This document shows positions 28,164 to 36,654 of a DNA stretch of 64,000 nt, in pieces (the stretch's first letter is position 1; each line of letters starts with the position of its first letter). The stretch is from Umezawaea endophytica (GTDB taxonomy: Bacteria > Actinomycetota > Actinomycetes > Mycobacteriales > Pseudonocardiaceae). Under the pieces are notes generated by a model. It was not told the origin of the DNA and did not search any database. It was given only the letters and a program-made list of their open reading frames with translations. The stretch spans positions 93,360 through 157,359 of the forward strand of contig NZ_JANYMP010000025.1 in assembly GCF_025061645.1 (NCBI RefSeq), written 5' to 3'. The translations under genes were made by a program, and so were the position numbers.

Positions 28164-29533
28164 ATCGGCTGGTGGTCGCCGCCCCCGCGTCGGGCAGCGG
28201 CAAGACCACCGTGGCGACCGGGCTGATGGCCGCCCTGCGCCGCTCCGGCAGCAGGGTCGCGCCGTTCAAGGTCGGCCCCGACTACATCGACGCCGGGTAC
28301 CACGGCATCGCGACCGGCCTGCCCGGCCGCAACCTCGACACCGTGATGGTGGGCGAGCAGAAGGTCGCGAGCCTGTTCGTGCACGGCTCGCGCGGCACGG
28401 ACATCGCCGTCATCGAGGGCGTGATGGGCCTGTTCGACGGGCGGGTCGACACCGAGGGCGTGGGGTCGACCGCGCACGTCGCGAAGCTGCTGGCCGCGCC
28501 CGTGCTGTTCGTGGTCGACGCGCGCGGCCAGTCCCGCAGCCTCGCCGCGCTGCTGCACGGGTTCCGCGGCTACGACCCGACCGTCCGGATCGGCGGCGTG
28601 GTCCTCAACCAGGTCGGCTCCGACCGGCACGAGCAGGTGCTGCGCAGCGCGTGCGCCGAGGTCGGCCTGGAGGTCATGGGCGTGCTGCCGCGCGACCCGG
28701 CGTTCTCGCTGCCGTCGCGGCACCTCGGGCTGATCACGGCCGTGGAGCACGGCCCGGAGGCGCTGGCCGCCGTGGAGGCCATCGCGGCGGCCGTGGCCAA
28801 GCACGTCGACCTGGACGCCGTCCGCAGGCTCGCCGCCGTCGCCCCCGCGATGGCCGTGCCCGCGTGGAACGCGTCGGCCGAGGTGGAGCGGGTGACCGGG
28901 GCGCCGGTCGTCGCCGTCGCGGGCGGGGCCGCGTTCACCTTCGGCTACGCCGAGCACGTCGAACTGCTGCGCGCCGCGGGCGCGGACGTGGTGACGGTCG
29001 ACCCGCTGCGCGACGAGGAACTGCCGGAGGGCACGTCCGGGCTCGTGCTGCCGGGCGGCTTCCCGGAGCAGCACGCGGACCTGCTGTCGCAGAACGCCCC
29101 GCTGCGGGCCGCCATCGCCTCGCTCGCCGGGTCCGGCGCGCCGGTGCACGCCGAGTGCGGCGGGCTGCTGTACCTCGCGCGCACGCTCGACGGCCTGCCG
29201 ATGTGCGGCGTGCTCGACGCGGACGGGTCGATGTCGCCGCGGCTGACGCTGGGGTACCGCGACGCCGTGGCACCGGTCGACTCGGTGCTGGCGCTCGCCG
29301 GGCAGCGGATCACCGGGCACGAGTTCCACCGCACGGTGCTCACCCCTTCGAGCAGCGCGCGGCCCGCGTGGCAGTGGCGCGGCCACGACCGCCGTCCGGT
29401 CGCCGAGGGGTTCGTGGCGGGAGGTGTGCACGCGTCATACCTGCACACGCACCCGGCCGCGTCACCCGATTCGGTGGTTCGCTTCGTCCGGGCGTGCGCG
29501 ACGGCGGAAATGCCGTATGAGGCCACTCGATAG
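28160..29533 (+). CDS. cobB: Cobyrinic acid a,c-diamide synthase (hydrogenobyrinate amidase)
   Basis: A 457-residue glutamine-dependent ATP amidoligase. The N-terminal dethiobiotin-synthetase-like domain has the P-loop APASGSGKTTVATGLM, FKVGPDYIDAGYH and the IEGVMGLFDG motif. The C-terminal class-I amidotransferase domain has the nucleophile Cys in HAECGGLLYLA near residue 332 and the distal HASYLHTH. It amidates carboxylates a and c. GTG 28160 overlaps the cobO stop. Confidence 0.96.
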   Translation: MNRLVVAAPASGSGKTTVATGLMAALRRSGSRVAPFKVGPDYIDAGYHGIATGLPGRNLDTVMVGEQKVASLFVHGSRGTDIAVIEGVMGLFDGRVDTEGVGSTAHVAKLLAAPVLFVVDARGQSRSLAALLHGFRGYDPTVRIGGVVLNQVGSDRHEQVLRSACAEVGLEVMGVLPRDPAFSLPSRHLGLITAVEHGPEALAAVEAIAAAVAKHVDLDAVRRLAAVAPAMAVPAWNASAEVERVTGAPVVAVAGGAAFTFGYAEHVELLRAAGADVVTVDPLRDEELPEGTSGLVLPGGFPEQHADLLSQNAPLRAAIASLAGSGAPVHAECGGLLYLARTLDGLPMCGVLDADGSMSPRLTLGYRDAVAPVDSVLALAGQRITGHEFHRTVLTPSSSARPAWQWRGHDRRPVAEGFVAGGVHASYLHTHPAASPDSVVRFVRACATAEMPYEATR

Positions 29534-29604
29534 TGGAGCGAGCCCGGACGGTACGGTCGGGTCTTCTCCCTGAACACACACTGTCCCCACAGGAGTCACC
29601 CGTG

Positions 29605-30735
29605 ATGCCAGGTCGGATCTCGTTCGTGGGCGCCGGACCCGGCGCCGCCGATCTCATCACCCTGAGGGGCGCCAAGCGGATCGCGGAAGCGGACGTCGTC
29701 GTGTGGGCGCCGAGCGTGGTCGACGCCGAGTGCGTCCGCGAGCACGCCCGCCCCGAAGCGGAACTGGTCGACTTCTCCCGCGTGCCGGCCGACGAGGTCG
29801 TCGACGTCTACCGCCGCGCCGCCGCGGGCAGGCTGAAGGTCGTGCGGCTGCACGCGGGCGACCCGTCGCTGTGGGGCGAGGTCCAGGAGCACCACGACAC
29901 GTGCGGCAGGCTCGGGCTGGAACTGGAGGTCGTGCCCGGCGTGTCCCAGTTCTCCGCCGCCGCGGCGGTGATCGGCCGCGAGCTGACGACGTCCGACGTG
30001 GCCCAGTCGCTCATCCTCACCGGCCCCGAGGGCAGCGAGCACCTCCAGGAGTTCGCGGGCCACGGCACCACGATGGCCGTGTCCCTGTCCGCCGCGCGCA
30101 CTGGCCAGCTCGTCGAGAAGCTGCGCGCGGGCGGGTACGCCGAGGAGACGCCGATCGTGGTGGCGTACAAGGTTTCCTGGCCGGACGAGACGGTCGTGCA
30201 CACCACGCTGGCCTGCCTCGAAGCGTCCGTGAAGGAGCACAAGCTCTACCGCACCACGCTGTTCCTCGTCGGGTCCGTGCTCAAGCCGACCAGCCGCGTG
30301 CGCGGCGCCGGGTTCCGCAAGTCCGACAGGCTCACCGAGCCGACCGACGAACCCGTGCGCAGGGCCCGGCCGTCGAAGTGGTCGACGCGGGCCGGGCGCT
30401 ACGGCCGGAGCGCCGCGCGGCCCGAGGTCGTGGACGTGCCCGAGGTCGTGGTCGAGCCCGCGCCGGAGTCGGAGACGTCCGCCGCCGCCTGGTCGGCCGT
30501 GCACGACTGGCAGGAGAGCGCGCGCCGCCCCCGTCCGGAACCCGTCGCACCGCCGGTCGCCGCGGTCGAACCGGTCTCGGCGGTCGTGTCCGTCGTCGTT
30601 CCCGACGACTCGGAGCCCGCTCCCGACCCGAAGCCGCGCGCCGTCGCGGCCGCCACCCCGATCACCTCGGTCCGGGCCAGCACCACGCCGCGCAAGCCGA
30701 CGGCGCGGGGCAAGCGGACCAGGCGCACGAGCTGA
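29605..30735 (+). CDS. cobM: Precorrin-4 C11-methyltransferase with long C-terminal tail
   Basis: A 376-residue protein. Residues 1-250 are a complete tetrapyrrole methylase: FVGAGPGAADLITLRGAKRI, RLHAGDPSLWGEVQEHHDTC, VVPGVSQFSAAAAVIGRELT and KLYRTTLFLVGSVLKPTS, which identify CobM/CbiF. It methylates C11 of precorrin-4 with SAM. The remaining roughly 125 residues are low-complexity, rich in Pro, Val, Ala and Arg, ending in a very basic stretch (PRKPTARGKRTRRTS), and are absent from the standard enzyme of about 250 residues. ATG 29605 has AGGAG nine bases upstream; GTG 29602 is an alternative. It is 71 bp after cobB and 3 bp before the next gene. Confidence 0.92.
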   Translation: MPGRISFVGAGPGAADLITLRGAKRIAEADVVVWAPSVVDAECVREHARPEAELVDFSRVPADEVVDVYRRAAAGRLKVVRLHAGDPSLWGEVQEHHDTCGRLGLELEVVPGVSQFSAAAAVIGRELTTSDVAQSLILTGPEGSEHLQEFAGHGTTMAVSLSAARTGQLVEKLRAGGYAEETPIVVAYKVSWPDETVVHTTLACLEASVKEHKLYRTTLFLVGSVLKPTSRVRGAGFRKSDRLTEPTDEPVRRARPSKWSTRAGRYGRSAARPEVVDVPEVVVEPAPESETSAAAWSAVHDWQESARRPRPEPVAPPVAAVEPVSAVVSVVVPDDSEPAPDPKPRAVAAATPITSVRASTTPRKPTARGKRTRRTS

Positions 30736-30738
30736 CCC

Positions 30739-31593
30739 ATGGCTGATCTCCAAGCGCTCCAGCGGTTCGTGGCCGAATCAGGCCGGTCGTGGGACAAGAC
30801 CACCGTCCTCGACGAGGGTTTCCCGGTCGAGCACGCGCTCAACCTGTGCCGCGCCCGCTCGACGGTGTTGGTGCGCAACGCATCCGTCGCCGAACTGGCC
30901 CAGGGCCTCGCGGGCTGGCGACGCACCCTCGTGGTGGCGGAGAACCTCGGCGGCCCGACCGAACGGAGGTCCACTGTGGACCCGGCCGACGCGGTCGTCC
31001 GCCCGTGGCGCTCGCCGGAGCTGTTGTGCTTGGCGGACACGGAGTTCGCCGTCGAGCCGGAGGGCTGGGCGCTCCCGGACGACCGGTTCGCCAACCGCGA
31101 CGGCATGGTCGCCACGACCGAGGTCCGCGCGCTGGCGCTGGCTCGGCTGGCACCCCGTCCCGGCGTGCTGGTGTGGGACGTCGGCGCGGGCCCCGGCGCG
31201 GTCGGCATCGAGTGCGCCCGCCTGGGCGCCGCCGTGCTCGCCGTCGAGCGCGACCCCGTGCAGGTCGTCCGGATCATCGCGAACGCCGCCGCCCACCACG
31301 TGGACGTCCGCATCGTCGAGGAGGAGCTGGCCGCCGTGATCGTCGGCCTGCCCCGGCCGGACGCGATCTTCGTCGGTGGTGGTGGACCCGCCGCCGTGGC
31401 CGCGTGCGCGAGGGTCGGCGCCAAGCGGATCGTCGTGGCGATGCCGGAACTGGACCGGGCCGTGCCGTCGCGGGACGTGCTGCGGGACGCCGGTTACACC
31501 GTGGAGGGCAGCCTGCTGTCGTCCGCCAGGCTCGTCGGCAGCGTCACGACCGCGACCAACCCGGTGATGGTGCTCTGGGGGACCAAGAGGTGA
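30739..31593 (+). CDS. CbiT-type precorrin-6B C15-methyltransferase with a CbiE C-terminal half
   Basis: A 284-residue protein. Residues from about 110 form the CbiT methyltransferase (FANRDGMVATTEVRALAL, WDVGAGPGAVGIECARLG), which decarboxylates and methylates at C15. The first 105 residues resemble only the second lobe of CbiE/CobL: SWDKTTVLDEG matches the segment after the inter-lobe linker, and VVAENLGGPTERR matches the CbiE E-x-LGGPxER motif. The first lobe, with the GxGPGDPxLLT SAM-site motif, is missing, so the protein is well below the usual 390-430 residues of full CobL. Start ATG 30739 follows cobM by 3 bp; the end overlaps the next start (GTGA). Confidence 0.85.
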   Translation: MADLQALQRFVAESGRSWDKTTVLDEGFPVEHALNLCRARSTVLVRNASVAELAQGLAGWRRTLVVAENLGGPTERRSTVDPADAVVRPWRSPELLCLADTEFAVEPEGWALPDDRFANRDGMVATTEVRALALARLAPRPGVLVWDVGAGPGAVGIECARLGAAVLAVERDPVQVVRIIANAAAHHVDVRIVEEELAAVIVGLPRPDAIFVGGGGPAAVAACARVGAKRIVVAMPELDRAVPSRDVLRDAGYTVEGSLLSSARLVGSVTTATNPVMVLWGTKR

Positions 31594-32846
31594 TCGGCCT
31601 GTTCGCGGCCACCGAGGCCGGTCGTCGCGACCTGGTGGAGCTGGGGCCCTTCCTCGGCTCGGACACCGTGGTCCCCGACGGCCCGGTGCGCCCGGCCCTG
31701 CACCGCCTGTGGCCCCGCCTGGAGGCCGCGGTGATCTTCCTCGGCCCGTCGTCCGCCGTCCGCCTGGTCGCACCCCTGTTGCGGGACAAGCGATCCGATC
31801 CCGGCGTCGTGTGCGTGGCCGGGGAGTTCGTCGTGTCGCTCGGCGCGGACGCGTTGGCCGAACGCATCGCCGACGTCCTCGGCCGCACGGCGGTGCTCTC
31901 GTCGGAGGGCGAGGACGGGCCGCTGGACGAGCTGATCGAACTGCTGGACGCCACGGCCGACGGGGACCTGGCAGGCTGCTCGGCCGCACTGGCGGCGGGG
32001 GAGCACGTCCTGCTGGTGAACCCGCTGGGGTTCCCGCTGCCCGCGCTGCCGGACACGGTGCTGTCGCACGGCGAGGCGGACTGGAAGATCGTGATCGACG
32101 ACCGTCTCCCGGCGGCCACCAGGGCGGACCACGAGGTGCGCCTGGTGCCCCGCACGCTGGTGGTCGGCGTCGGCTCCGGCAGCGGGGTGTCCACGTCCGC
32201 CGTGGCGTCCGCGCTGGCGGAGCTGGAAGCCGGGGGCCTGGACCTCCGCGCGGTCAGGGCGTTCGCCACCGCCGACCGGAAGGCGGGGGAGCAGGGGATC
32301 CTGGAGGCCGTGGAGGACTGGGGCTTCTGGCACGGCGACACGTCCGCGCCGCTGCTGACGTTCTCGGCCGAGGTGCTGGCGGCCGTCCCCGTGCCCAACC
32401 CCAGCTCGTCGGTCGACTCCCTGGTCGGAACGGCCAGCGTCGCGGAAGCCGCGGCCCTGCGCGGAGCGGCGGACCTCGCCTGCGGCGGTCCCGTCGAGCT
32501 GGCGGCGCAGAAGGTCAAGGGGGACAACGTGACCGTGGCCGCCGCGCGGGTGCTGCCCCGTGGCCGACTGGCCCTGATCGGGCTGGGGCCGGGGTCAGCC
32601 GACCAGCGGACCCCGCAGGCCGACGCGGAGTTGCGCCGGGCGGCGTTCGTGGTCGGCAGCGCCGACTCGGTGGACCAGGTCAGGCACCTCCTCCGGCCCG
32701 GCACCGGGATCCACACGCACGGCGCGGTGGAACTGGCGTCCTCCGGGCTGGCGGTCGCGTGGATCGCTTCGGGCGCGGGCCCCGACGCCCCTCCCGCGGG
32801 CCGGGACGTGGAAACGGTTCGCGTACCGGGCGTCGCCGCGAGCTGA
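31590..32846 (+). CDS. CbiG (cobalt-precorrin-5A hydrolase-like) fused to a truncated CobJ-like lobe
   Basis: A 418-residue protein. The CbiG N-terminal and linker region (residues 1-190; IGLFAATEAGRRDLVELGPF, FLGPSSAVRLVAPLLRDKR) is followed by the CbiG/CobE C-terminal domain (about 190-320; LVVGVGSGSGVSTSAVASAL). From about 325 the sequence LALIGLGPGSADQRTPQADA, LLRPGTGIHTHG, VAWIASGAGPDAPP and VRVPGVAAS matches only the first lobe of a CobJ-type methylase, and the SGDPGVY motif has become SGAGPDA. The protein stops at the linker between lobes. Full CbiG-CobJ fusions occur in actinobacteria, so this looks like a shortened version. GTG 31590 overlaps the previous stop. Confidence 0.82.
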   Translation: MIGLFAATEAGRRDLVELGPFLGSDTVVPDGPVRPALHRLWPRLEAAVIFLGPSSAVRLVAPLLRDKRSDPGVVCVAGEFVVSLGADALAERIADVLGRTAVLSSEGEDGPLDELIELLDATADGDLAGCSAALAAGEHVLLVNPLGFPLPALPDTVLSHGEADWKIVIDDRLPAATRADHEVRLVPRTLVVGVGSGSGVSTSAVASALAELEAGGLDLRAVRAFATADRKAGEQGILEAVEDWGFWHGDTSAPLLTFSAEVLAAVPVPNPSSSVDSLVGTASVAEAAALRGAADLACGGPVELAAQKVKGDNVTVAAARVLPRGRLALIGLGPGSADQRTPQADAELRRAAFVVGSADSVDQVRHLLRPGTGIHTHGAVELASSGLAVAWIASGAGPDAPPAGRDVETVRVPGVAAS

Positions 32847-33039
32847 CCCCCGAACGTCACACCTTCGGGTGAAAGCGAAGCGGACTTCCCCGGCCAAACC
32901 GCCTGCGTCGAGCGTCCCAGGTGGTGGATCCCCACCAGTTTTCCTACCTTCGGCTGGTTTTCCGCGTGCGCGCGCCGACTAGCGTCGCTCCGCACACGGC
33001 CCGATCCGTTCCGGGTCCCTGCGTTTCTGGAGAGCATCT

Positions 33040-34431
33040 ATGCGCCTGCGTCGCCTAGTCGCCGTGGCCTGTTGTGCCAGTGCGGTATCCCTGTTCGGCG
33101 GAGTCGCCCAAGCCGCACCGGAAACCCCCGCCGACCTCCAGCTCGTGGCCACGCGCGACTCGCTGCTGGCCAAGCACTACTGGTACGCGCAGACGTTCGA
33201 GGGCAAGCCCGTCCTCGGCGGCTACTACGCGAAGCACGTGGACAAGCGCACCCGCAAGGAGACCGTCCAGGACGGGCGGATCAAGGTCGAGGGCCTGGCG
33301 TCGACCACGCCGTCCGTGGCCACCGAGCGCGCCGACGCGACCGTGGACCAGCAGGTGGCGGGCGACCGGGCCGCGACCGAGCTGTCCGTCCTGCCCGGCG
33401 CGCAGTCGAAGCTGGTCTACGCGGTCGTGTCGCGCACCGACCGCGGTTCCGTCAGGACGATCGTCGACGCCGCCTCCGGCGAGGTCATCAAGACCGAGGA
33501 CATCGTGAAGCGGGCCGAGGGCACCGGGAAGGTGTTCTCGCCCAACCCGGTGGCGTCGTTGCAGGACGCGACCCTGACCGACCAGGACGACGCCGACGCC
33601 GCGGTGCCGAAGAGGGCGTACAAGTCCGTGCGCCTGTCCGATCTGGACACCTCCGGTTACCTGACGGGCAAGTACGCGAAGGTGGTCGGCCCGACGAACG
33701 AGCTGGCGTTCGCGAAGAACCGCAGGTTCGAGTACACCCGCTCGGACGACCGGTTCGAGCAGGTGATGGCGTACCACGGCATCACCGACGCCCAGAGGTA
33801 CATCCAGCGGCTCGGTTTCCGGGACGTCAACAACGAGGCCCAGGACGTCACGACCATCGGGTTCGAGGAAGACCAGTCGTACTACGACCCGTCGACCGAC
33901 CAGATCACGTTCGGCACGGGCGGGGTGGACGACGCCGAGGACGCGGAGATCATCTGGCACGAGCTGGGACACGCCATCCAGGACGCGCAGGTGCCGAACT
34001 TCGGGCAGAGCCTCGACGGCGGGTCGATCGGCGAGGCCTTCGGCGACTGGTGGGCGATGATCATGTCGGTGCCGGTGCAGAAGGACTCGGCCGCGGCGCC
34101 GCTCGCGTGCATCGGCGACTGGGACGCCGTCTCGTACACCGAGGAGGCCCCGCACTGCCTGCGGCGCGTCGACACGGACCTGACGGTCGCCGACCGCGAG
34201 GGTGAGGTGCACTTCGACGGCCAGATCTGGTCGCGGGCGCTCTTCGACGTCTACCAGGCCCTCGGTCGCGACGAGTCCGCGCGGATCGTGCTGGAGGCCC
34301 AGTTCTCCTACACGCCGGACACGACGTTCGCGCAGGCCGCCGAGACGACCGTCGCCACGGCGAAGGCGCTGTGCGGCGACCGGGTCGCGGCCAAGGTCAA
34401 GGCCGCTTTCGTGGCTCGCGGAATTCTGTAG
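33040..34431 (+). CDS. Secreted zinc metalloprotease, M36/fungalysin-like
   Basis: A 463-residue preproenzyme. The signal peptide MRLRRLVAVACCASAVSLFG ends near AQA at residue 26. A propeptide with FTP-like features follows (QTFEGKPVLGGYYAKHV, AVVSRTDRGSVRTIVDAASGEVI). The catalytic zinc motif HELGHAIQDAQV is near residue 307, with the third ligand Glu in SIGEAFGDWWAMIM, matching M36/M4-type gluzincins. It is exported and probably self-activated. The 193 bp upstream of it contain its promoter region but no clear element I can name. A terminator follows at 34486. Confidence 0.88.
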   Translation: MRLRRLVAVACCASAVSLFGGVAQAAPETPADLQLVATRDSLLAKHYWYAQTFEGKPVLGGYYAKHVDKRTRKETVQDGRIKVEGLASTTPSVATERADATVDQQVAGDRAATELSVLPGAQSKLVYAVVSRTDRGSVRTIVDAASGEVIKTEDIVKRAEGTGKVFSPNPVASLQDATLTDQDDADAAVPKRAYKSVRLSDLDTSGYLTGKYAKVVGPTNELAFAKNRRFEYTRSDDRFEQVMAYHGITDAQRYIQRLGFRDVNNEAQDVTTIGFEEDQSYYDPSTDQITFGTGGVDDAEDAEIIWHELGHAIQDAQVPNFGQSLDGGSIGEAFGDWWAMIMSVPVQKDSAAAPLACIGDWDAVSYTEEAPHCLRRVDTDLTVADREGEVHFDGQIWSRALFDVYQALGRDESARIVLEAQFSYTPDTTFAQAAETTVATAKALCGDRVAAKVKAAFVARGIL

Positions 34432-34485
34432 GACATCTGCCCGTAATCAGTCGATTGCGGTGCGTCAACGGTCAAAACGGTCAGC

Positions 34486-34517
34486 AAAGCCGATCGGGGG
34501 TTTCCCCGGTCGGCTTT
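34486..34517 (+). terminator. Terminator after the metalloprotease gene
   Basis: Arms AAAGCCGATCGGGG and CCCCGGTCGGCTTT pair over 14 positions with one G-T wobble, with loop GTTT and a short run of T following. It separates the metalloprotease from the trypsin gene. Confidence 0.8.
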
Positions 34518-34526
34518 CTGCCGGTA

Positions 34527-34569
34527 GCCATTGGAGTTCCTGCACCTTCTGTGGAAGGACTCCAATGGC
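34527..34569 (+). promoter_or_regulatory. Hairpin enclosing ribosome-binding site and start codon of the trypsin gene
   Basis: Left arm GCCATTGGAGTTCCT (34527-34541) is complementary to right arm AGGACTCCAATGGC (34556-34569) with a single bulged T. The right arm contains most of the GGAAGGA ribosome-binding site and the whole ATG at 34565. Folded mRNA would therefore hide the translation start. This may limit or regulate translation. Confidence 0.7.
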
Positions 34570-35350
34570 GAAAACCCTGCATCGCCTGGTGAAGGCCGTC
34601 GTCGTGACCGCCATCGCGGCCGTGGTCGGCCTGCTGACCACCGTGCCGTCGTCGGCGGACGTGACCCCGTTCGTCGTGGGCGGCACCCGCGCCACGATCA
34701 GCGAGTACCCGTGGACGGTGTACCTCGCGAGCACCAGCGGCTCCCAGTTCTGCGGCGGCACCCTGGTGAAGGGCAACAAGGTCGTCACGGCCGCGCACTG
34801 CGTGTCCGGCCGGTCCGCTGCCAGCACGCGCGTCGTGTGGGGCCGTGAGGACAAGCAGAGCACCGCGGGCATCACCGCCAGTGTGACCCGCATCTGGGTG
34901 CACCCGTCCTACACCAGCGCCAGCAGCGGTTCCGACGTCGCCGTGCTCACGCTGGACAGGTCCATCACCTCCGCCTACCTCCCGTTGGCCACCCCGTCCG
35001 ACACGGCGCTGTACGCGGCGGGCACCAGCACCACCATCCTCGGCTGGGGCACGACCTCCTCCGGCGGCTCCGCGTCGCGCTACCTGCTGAAGGCCACCGT
35101 CCCGGTCACCTCGGACGCCACCTGCAGGACGGCGTACTCGAACTACAGCAGCACGTCGATGGTGTGCGCGGGCTACCCGCAGGGCGGCACCGACACCTGC
35201 CAGGGCGACTCGGGCGGTCCGATCGTCGCGGGCGGCAAGCTCATCGGCGCCACCTCGTGGGGCCGCGGCTGCGCCCTGGCCGGTTACCCCGGCGTCTACG
35301 CCAGGGTCGCCACCTACTACGACCTGCTCACCACCCAGATCAACTCCTGA
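34565..35350 (+). CDS. Secreted trypsin-like serine protease (S1A), third copy
   Basis: A 261-residue protease with signal peptide MAKTLHRLVKAVVVTAIAAV and cleavage near SSA, then a mature start FVVGGTRA. The triad appears in VVTAAHCVSG, SDVAVLTLD and CQGDSGGPIV, with the specificity Asp in GTDTCQGDSGG. It shares GREDKQSTAGI and WVHPSYTSA with the protease at 18395 and is its close paralogue. Its start codon is inside a strong mRNA hairpin. It lies between the metalloprotease and a small secreted protein, together a compact block of exported proteins. Confidence 0.94.
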   Translation: MAKTLHRLVKAVVVTAIAAVVGLLTTVPSSADVTPFVVGGTRATISEYPWTVYLASTSGSQFCGGTLVKGNKVVTAAHCVSGRSAASTRVVWGREDKQSTAGITASVTRIWVHPSYTSASSGSDVAVLTLDRSITSAYLPLATPSDTALYAAGTSTTILGWGTTSSGGSASRYLLKATVPVTSDATCRTAYSNYSSTSMVCAGYPQGGTDTCQGDSGGPIVAGGKLIGATSWGRGCALAGYPGVYARVATYYDLLTTQINS

Positions 35351-35413
35351 TCGGGCACGCCCACGACCGGGTGGTTGACCCGGTCGTGGGCACGGCCGGT
35401 GTTCGGTCGAACC

Positions 35414-35701
35414 ATGCCTCAACGACTTCTCGCACTCATCGCCGGATTCGCCCTCGCCGCCGTCCCCACCACGGCCGTCGCCGCGCCGAGCCAGTTGCGC
35501 GACTGCGGCACCCAGGTCAAGCAGTCCGTCGGCACCGGTTGGTGCCAGGGCAGCGGCACCTTCACCATCAAAGTCGCCTGTGACGACGGGACAACCGTGA
35601 CAGGCTCCTGGATCAGGATCTCCAGCGGCTACGGCATCCGCATGCTGTCCTGCTCCAACGAGGCACTGGCGACCAGCGCGGCCATCGTCGAAGCCCCCTA
35701 G
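35414..35701 (+). CDS. Small secreted protein of unknown function
   Basis: A 95-residue protein with signal peptide MPQRLLALIAGFALAAVPTT and cleavage near AVAA at residue 24. The mature part, about 70 residues, has four cysteines (RDCGTQ, GWCQGSG, VACDDG, LSCSNE), compatible with two disulfides. No family recognised. It follows the trypsin gene by 63 bp and precedes a strong terminator, so it could be an inhibitor or partner of the protease, but that is speculation from position only. Confidence 0.7.
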   Translation: MPQRLLALIAGFALAAVPTTAVAAPSQLRDCGTQVKQSVGTGWCQGSGTFTIKVACDDGTTVTGSWIRISSGYGIRMLSCSNEALATSAAIVEAP

Positions 35702-35754
35702 GAACGCCCGCCACCGGACCGGCGCGAACTCCACGCCGGCCCGGTGGCGTTCCT
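35700..35754 (+). terminator. Terminator after the small secreted protein gene
   Basis: Arms AGGAACGC...CCACCGGACCGGCG and CGCCGGCCCGGTGGCGTTCCT pair over about 21 positions with a 3-base bulge and one mismatch, with a 9-base loop. The long GC stem after the stop at 35701 fits a transcription terminator. 35755-35895 holds no gene and is the promoter region of the next one. Confidence 0.75.
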
Positions 35755-35895
35755 GGAATTCTGGCGGGTTCATGAATGATGAAGACGCAGGTGGGGGCTG
35801 CGATGGCGGCTTCACTTGAGCCTCAAAGACCCGATTGTTCACTGCAAAGAATTACGGCGGGCATTTCTTGACCGTCCGGAAATACACTCGCCCGC

Positions 35896-36609
35896 ATGGA
35901 TGACCTGGCACCGATGCCCGAGGACTGGACGACCGCGTTGGCGGTCGTGGCGCACCCGGACGACCTGGAGTACGGGGCGTCCGGTGCCGTCGCCCGCTGG
36001 ACCGCGCAGGGCAAGGCGGTCACGTACCTGCTGGCCACCCGAGGGGAGGCGGGGATCGACTCGACGCCTCCCGAGGAGGCCGGGCCGCTGCGGGAGCGGG
36101 AGCAGGTGGCGAGTGCGGCGGTGGTGGGGGTGACGACCGTCGAGTTCCTCGACCACCACGACGGCGAGATCACCTACGGGCTGCCGCTGCGGCGGGACAT
36201 CGCGGCGGCGATCCGGCGGCACCGGCCGGACGTGGTGATCACCGGGAACCACCACGCGACGTTCGACGGAGGGGGCCTCAACATGGCGGACCACCGGGTC
36301 GTCGGGCAGGCGGCGATCGACGCCGTGCGGGACGCGGCGAACAGGTGGGTGTTCCGCGACCTCGACCTCGAACCGTGGGGCGGGGTGCGGTACGTGGCCG
36401 TGTCCGGGTCGCCGCGGTCGACGCATGCGGTGGACATCACAGACACCCTGGACCTGTCGGTCGCCTCGCTGCGCGAGCACGCCGTCTACCTGGCCGCATT
36501 GAGCGGGGACATGGCTGACGCCGGGGGATTCCTGCGCCGGTTGGCGGAGATGACGGGGCAGCGGTTCGGCGGTCGGCCCGCGGCGGGCTTCGAACTGCTC
36601 GCGATGTGA
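35896..36609 (+). CDS. PIG-L/LmbE family N-deacetylase
   Basis: A 237-residue zinc-dependent deacetylase-fold protein. The N-terminal AVVAHPDDLEYGASGAVARW carries the metal-binding HPDD motif, with the later HH pair in GNHHATFDGGGLNMADHRVVG completing the site. Family members remove acetyl groups from N-acetylglucosamine derivatives, including in mycothiol synthesis (MshB) and conjugate cleavage (Mca). This protein is shorter than either and lacks obvious mycothiol-specific features, so its substrate is unknown. It is a free-standing gene 45 bp before cysG. Confidence 0.9.
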   Translation: MDDLAPMPEDWTTALAVVAHPDDLEYGASGAVARWTAQGKAVTYLLATRGEAGIDSTPPEEAGPLREREQVASAAVVGVTTVEFLDHHDGEITYGLPLRRDIAAAIRRHRPDVVITGNHHATFDGGGLNMADHRVVGQAAIDAVRDAANRWVFRDLDLEPWGGVRYVAVSGSPRSTHAVDITDTLDLSVASLREHAVYLAALSGDMADAGGFLRRLAEMTGQRFGGRPAAGFELLAM

Positions 36610-36654
36610 ACGCCCGAGTTGGCCGGGGCCGCCCGCATGTGGATGCTGTGACGC

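Noticed and set aside
35896..36609. PIG-L deacetylase as the mycothiol enzyme MshB or Mca
   Set aside because: It is shorter than those enzymes and lacks supporting neighbours; only the general family can be assigned.
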